A stretch of 64,000 nt of DNA from Streptomyces sp. SID13726. GTDB lineage: Bacteria; Actinomycetota; Actinomycetes; Streptomycetales; Streptomycetaceae. Below the pieces are notes generated by a model, which saw nothing but the letters and a program-made list of their open reading frames with translations, searched no databases and was not told where the DNA came from. Of this stretch, positions 61,788 through 64,000 are shown piece by piece (position 1 is the first letter of the stretch; every line of letters starts with the position of its first letter). Where the stretch lies: contig NZ_JAAGLY010000018.1 in assembly GCF_010548375.1 (NCBI RefSeq), positions 1-64,000 on the forward strand. Reading direction: 5' to 3'. Position numbers and translations under genes: made by a program.

Positions 61788-62363
61788 ATGAACACCACGG
61801 CCAAGCGACGCCCGGCCCGGGATCGCATTCTCGAAACCGCCAGCAAGCTGTTCTACGCCCATGGCATCCATGCCGTGGGAGTGGACCGGCTGGTCGCCGA
61901 GTCGGGAGTCGCCAAGGCCACGCTGTACGCGCACTTCCCCAGCAAGGACGACGTGGTCGCCGCCTACCTGCGAGGGATGGACGACGACTGGCGGCGCCAC
62001 CTGCGCTCCGCGGCGCTCGCGGCCGGAGAGGACCCGCGTGAACAGCTCTTCGGCATCTTCGTCGCGCTGGAAAAGACGGCACGAGAGGGCCGGCTGGGCT
62101 GTGCGTTCATCAGCGCGGTGGCGGAATACGAGCCCGGCAGCGCCGTTCACGACGTCGCCGCCGAGCACAAGCGCACCGTCCGGGCCTGGGTGCGCGGCCT
62201 GGCCGCCGCGGCCGGGGCCGCGGATCCCGACACGCTCTCATTCCAGCTGACGCTGCTCATCGACGGCACACTGGCGGCGACACGCGTCGAACACGCCGGC
62301 GTCACCGCCGAGGCCGCCAAGCAGGCGGCACGCGCCCTGCTCGACGCCGCCTGCCCCCGATAG
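61788..62363 (+). CDS. TetR-family repressor
   Basis: This 191-aa protein has an HTH at 12-60 (RILETASKLFYAHG and GVAKATLYAHFPSKDDVVAAY) and a C-terminal domain (GCAFISAVAEYEPGS) typical of repressors that control reductases. It is probably autoregulated through the dyad at 61761-61774 and controls the LLM gene and, through the second box, the downstream NADP oxidoreductase. Confidence 0.92.
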   Translation: MNTTAKRRPARDRILETASKLFYAHGIHAVGVDRLVAESGVAKATLYAHFPSKDDVVAAYLRGMDDDWRRHLRSAALAAGEDPREQLFGIFVALEKTAREGRLGCAFISAVAEYEPGSAVHDVAAEHKRTVRAWVRGLAAAAGAADPDTLSFQLTLLIDGTLAATRVEHAGVTAEAAKQAARALLDAACPR

Positions 62364-62426
62364 TTCCTGGAGCTGGTCGTTCGCGGCTCGCTCCCGCACC
62401 TGCAAACAGACTTCTGCGTTCACTAA

Positions 62427-62440
62427 ACAGACCTTTCTGT
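62427..62440. promoter_or_regulatory. TetR operator copy 2 (ACAGACCTTTCTGT)
   Basis: It matches the site at 61761-61774 in 13 of 14 positions and lies 47 bp before the oxidoreductase start. A further half-site-like ACAGACTTCTG lies at 62406-62416. Confidence 0.65.
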
Positions 62441-62487
62441 ACACCATACCCGGAGCACCACCTCCCCACCGAAGGGACTTGATCCAC

Positions 62488-63504
62488 ATGTCCGAGCAGA
62501 CCCTGCCCACCACCGCACGCGCCTGGCACCTGGACGCCCGTCCGGCGGGCATACCGGTCCCGTCCGACTTCTCGCTGCGTGAGGTGGAGCTCCCCACGCC
62601 CGGCCCGGGGCAGCTCCTGGTCGCCAACGAGTACCTCTCGGTCGACCCCTACATGCGCGGCCGGATGAGCGACAAGAAGTCCTACATCGAGCCCTACGAG
62701 GTCGATGCACCGCTGGACGGCCCCGCGGTCGGCCGCGTCCTGGCGTCCAACGCTGAGGGTTTCGCGCCCGGCGACCACGTGGTGCACGTCCTGGGCTGGC
62801 GCGACCACGCGGTCCTCGACGCGGCGACCGCCCAGAAGGTTGACCCGAATCTGGCGCCCCTCACCGCCTACCTGGGCGTGCTCGGCGTCACCGGCCTCAC
62901 CGCGTACATCGGGCTCGAACGGTTCGCGAAGATCAAGGAGGGCGACACAGTCTTCGTCTCCGGCGCGGCCGGCGCGGTCGGCAGCGTGGCCGGCCAGATC
63001 GCCAAGCTGAAGGGCGCCGGACGCGTGATCGGCAGCGCGGGCTCGGACGACAAGGTCAAGCTGCTGGTCCAGGAGTACGGCTACGACGCGGCGTTCAACT
63101 ACAAGAACGGGCCGGTCGCCGAGCAGCTGGCCCAGGCGGCGCCCGACGGCATCGACGTCTTCTTCGACAACGTCGGCGGCGAGCACCTGGAGGCGGCGAT
63201 CGGCGCACTCAAGCTGCACGCACGGATCGTCCTGAGCGGCATGGTCTCCCAGTACAACGACGAGAAGGTCGTGGGACCGCGCAACCTGTGGAACCTGTCC
63301 GTGACGCGTTCGGACATCCTGGCGTTCATGTTCAGCGAGGAGCTGGATCTCCAGCCGGACTTCGTCCGCGAGGTCGGCGGCTGGCTTGCCACGGGCAAGC
63401 TCCACTACCGCGAGACCGTGAAGGAAGGCCTCGACAACACCCTCGACGCCTTCCTCGCGATGATGCGGGGCGAGAACGTCGGAAAGATGATCGTCAAGCT
63501 CTGA
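62488..63504 (+). CDS. NADP-dependent oxidoreductase (CurA/MDR family)
   Basis: This 338-aa protein starts at the ATG at 62488 behind GAAGGGAC; an ATG 9 bp earlier is an alternative. The Rossmann loop SGAAGAVGSVAGQIAK (about 158-173) and N-terminal VDPYMRGRM place it in the zinc-free medium-chain reductase group that includes NADPH-dependent curcumin reductase. It reduces double bonds or quinones. The operator copy upstream links it to the TetR gene. Confidence 0.92.
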   Translation: MSEQTLPTTARAWHLDARPAGIPVPSDFSLREVELPTPGPGQLLVANEYLSVDPYMRGRMSDKKSYIEPYEVDAPLDGPAVGRVLASNAEGFAPGDHVVHVLGWRDHAVLDAATAQKVDPNLAPLTAYLGVLGVTGLTAYIGLERFAKIKEGDTVFVSGAAGAVGSVAGQIAKLKGAGRVIGSAGSDDKVKLLVQEYGYDAAFNYKNGPVAEQLAQAAPDGIDVFFDNVGGEHLEAAIGALKLHARIVLSGMVSQYNDEKVVGPRNLWNLSVTRSDILAFMFSEELDLQPDFVREVGGWLATGKLHYRETVKEGLDNTLDAFLAMMRGENVGKMIVKL

Positions 63505-63875
63505 ACCTGCCGCCCAGGCAGCTGACCGAGGGCCCACCGAGCACACGGCGGGCCCCTCCACGGCCACGAGCTCCCGCTCGGGCCCAGCGCGTCGTGCCGC
63601 AGTCCCGTTCGTCGCCCACCGCACCGCTTCCGACCCGACGGATCCCGCCTGTCCCCCGCCTCGCCGGCCCTGGCGCATCGTCCTCGGCAGAGCACGGACT
63701 GCGGCGGGCGACCGGGCACGGGCCTCGCCGGCCTCACGGGTGCGGTCGGCCCGAGATCCTTCCTTCCCACTGAGTGACCTGCTACCGGCCCGGCCCGGTT
63801 CTCGTACCGGCGCGACGACCAGACGCGCGCGAATCACCTCCCGTCCGCCCTTCCCGGCACAGGAAGCAGTGAGAA
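63505..63875. other. Gene-free stretch
   Basis: In about 370 bp I see no gene or hairpin that I can support. It should contain the promoter of the epoxide hydrolase gene that begins at 63876. Confidence 0.5.
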
Positions 63876-64000
63876 ATGACAGGCAACACCGACAGTGACA
63901 GCGCCATCCGCCCGTTCCGCATCGACATCGCGCAGGCCGACCTGGACGACCTCCGCGACCGTCTCGGCCGCATCCGGCTGCCCGACGCGATCCCCGGCAC
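63876..64000 (+). CDS. Epoxide hydrolase, N-terminal part (runs off the window)
   Basis: Only the first 41 residues are in the window. FRIDIAQADLDDLRDRLGRI with a following RLPD is the start of the epoxide hydrolase N-terminal (EHN) domain. The ATG has AGGAAG upstream. The catalytic core is beyond the edge, so activity cannot be judged. Confidence 0.7.
   Translation, partial: MTGNTDSDSAIRPFRIDIAQADLDDLRDRLGRIRLPDAIPG

Overview
The base composition (very GC-rich, G/C at third codon positions), the frequent GTG starts and the family mix (F420-type LLM oxidoreductases, many TetR/HxlR regulators, an AdpA-like AraC regulator, helicases with helicase-associated repeats) point to a Streptomyces or close actinomycete, probably an accessory chromosomal arm or a large replicon. 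I found no rRNA, tRNA or CRISPR array.

Region 1 (1-20.3 kb) reads as a defence/DNA-processing island. It opens with a non-coding array of ten short hairpins with different stems but almost the same TGNC loop, interleaved with G-runs (16-385). This is followed at once by a three-gene operon that I recognise as the pPIWI-RE module: PD-(D/E)xK nuclease, DinG-type Fe-S helicase and pPIWI-RE protein (502-7543). A membrane-anchored Mrr-like nuclease converges on it (7701-8399). A tightly packed minus-strand operon follows (15681 down to 8562): a coiled-coil protein, a Cas4/RecB-like Fe-S nuclease, a 490-aa protein of unknown family, an SF1 helicase and an SF2 helicase with C-terminal HA repeats. 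It is divergent from sbcD-sbcC (15805-20276) across a 123-bp promoter region with a 21-bp inverted repeat. This seven-gene helicase/nuclease/SMC-like set is the best candidate for an undescribed system in the window. A strong terminator closes the sbcCD operon at 20295-20334.

Region 2 (20.3-35.9 kb) holds small oxidoreductase and hydrolase units, each next to its own regulator: TetR/aldo-keto reductase, HxlR, two SDRs, TetR, a metallo-beta-lactamase-fold hydrolase, a quinone-oxidoreductase fused to two SnoaL domains, a secreted two-SnoaL-domain paralogue, an HSL-type hydrolase, an AdpA-like regulator, a TetR and an amidase. Several pieces are decayed or duplicated: an SDR fragment, a probable TetR pseudogene and a duplicated promoter/leader. 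An IS4-family element (35880-37315) sits exactly on the amidase stop codon.

Region 3 (37.7-48.9 kb) contains an isolated dihydrolipoamide dehydrogenase and a saccharopine-dehydrogenase-like protein with divergent TetR. An HxlR/SRPBCC/LLM unit follows. A TetR-controlled set (SDR, crotonase, alpha/beta hydrolase, acyl-CoA ligase) is marked by two copies of the same operator.

Region 4 (49.1-64 kb) looks like a catabolic cluster for a ketone or aromatic ketone: zinc-type alcohol dehydrogenase, a cupin of the 2,4'-dihydroxyacetophenone dioxygenase type and epoxide hydrolase, divergent from an AraC activator. Then come HxlR, another hydrolase, 3-hydroxyacyl-CoA dehydrogenase, Baeyer-Villiger monooxygenase, esterase-like hydrolase and acyl-CoA ligase. 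An LLM oxidoreductase/TetR/NADP oxidoreductase unit follows with two matching operators. A second epoxide hydrolase gene runs off the right edge.
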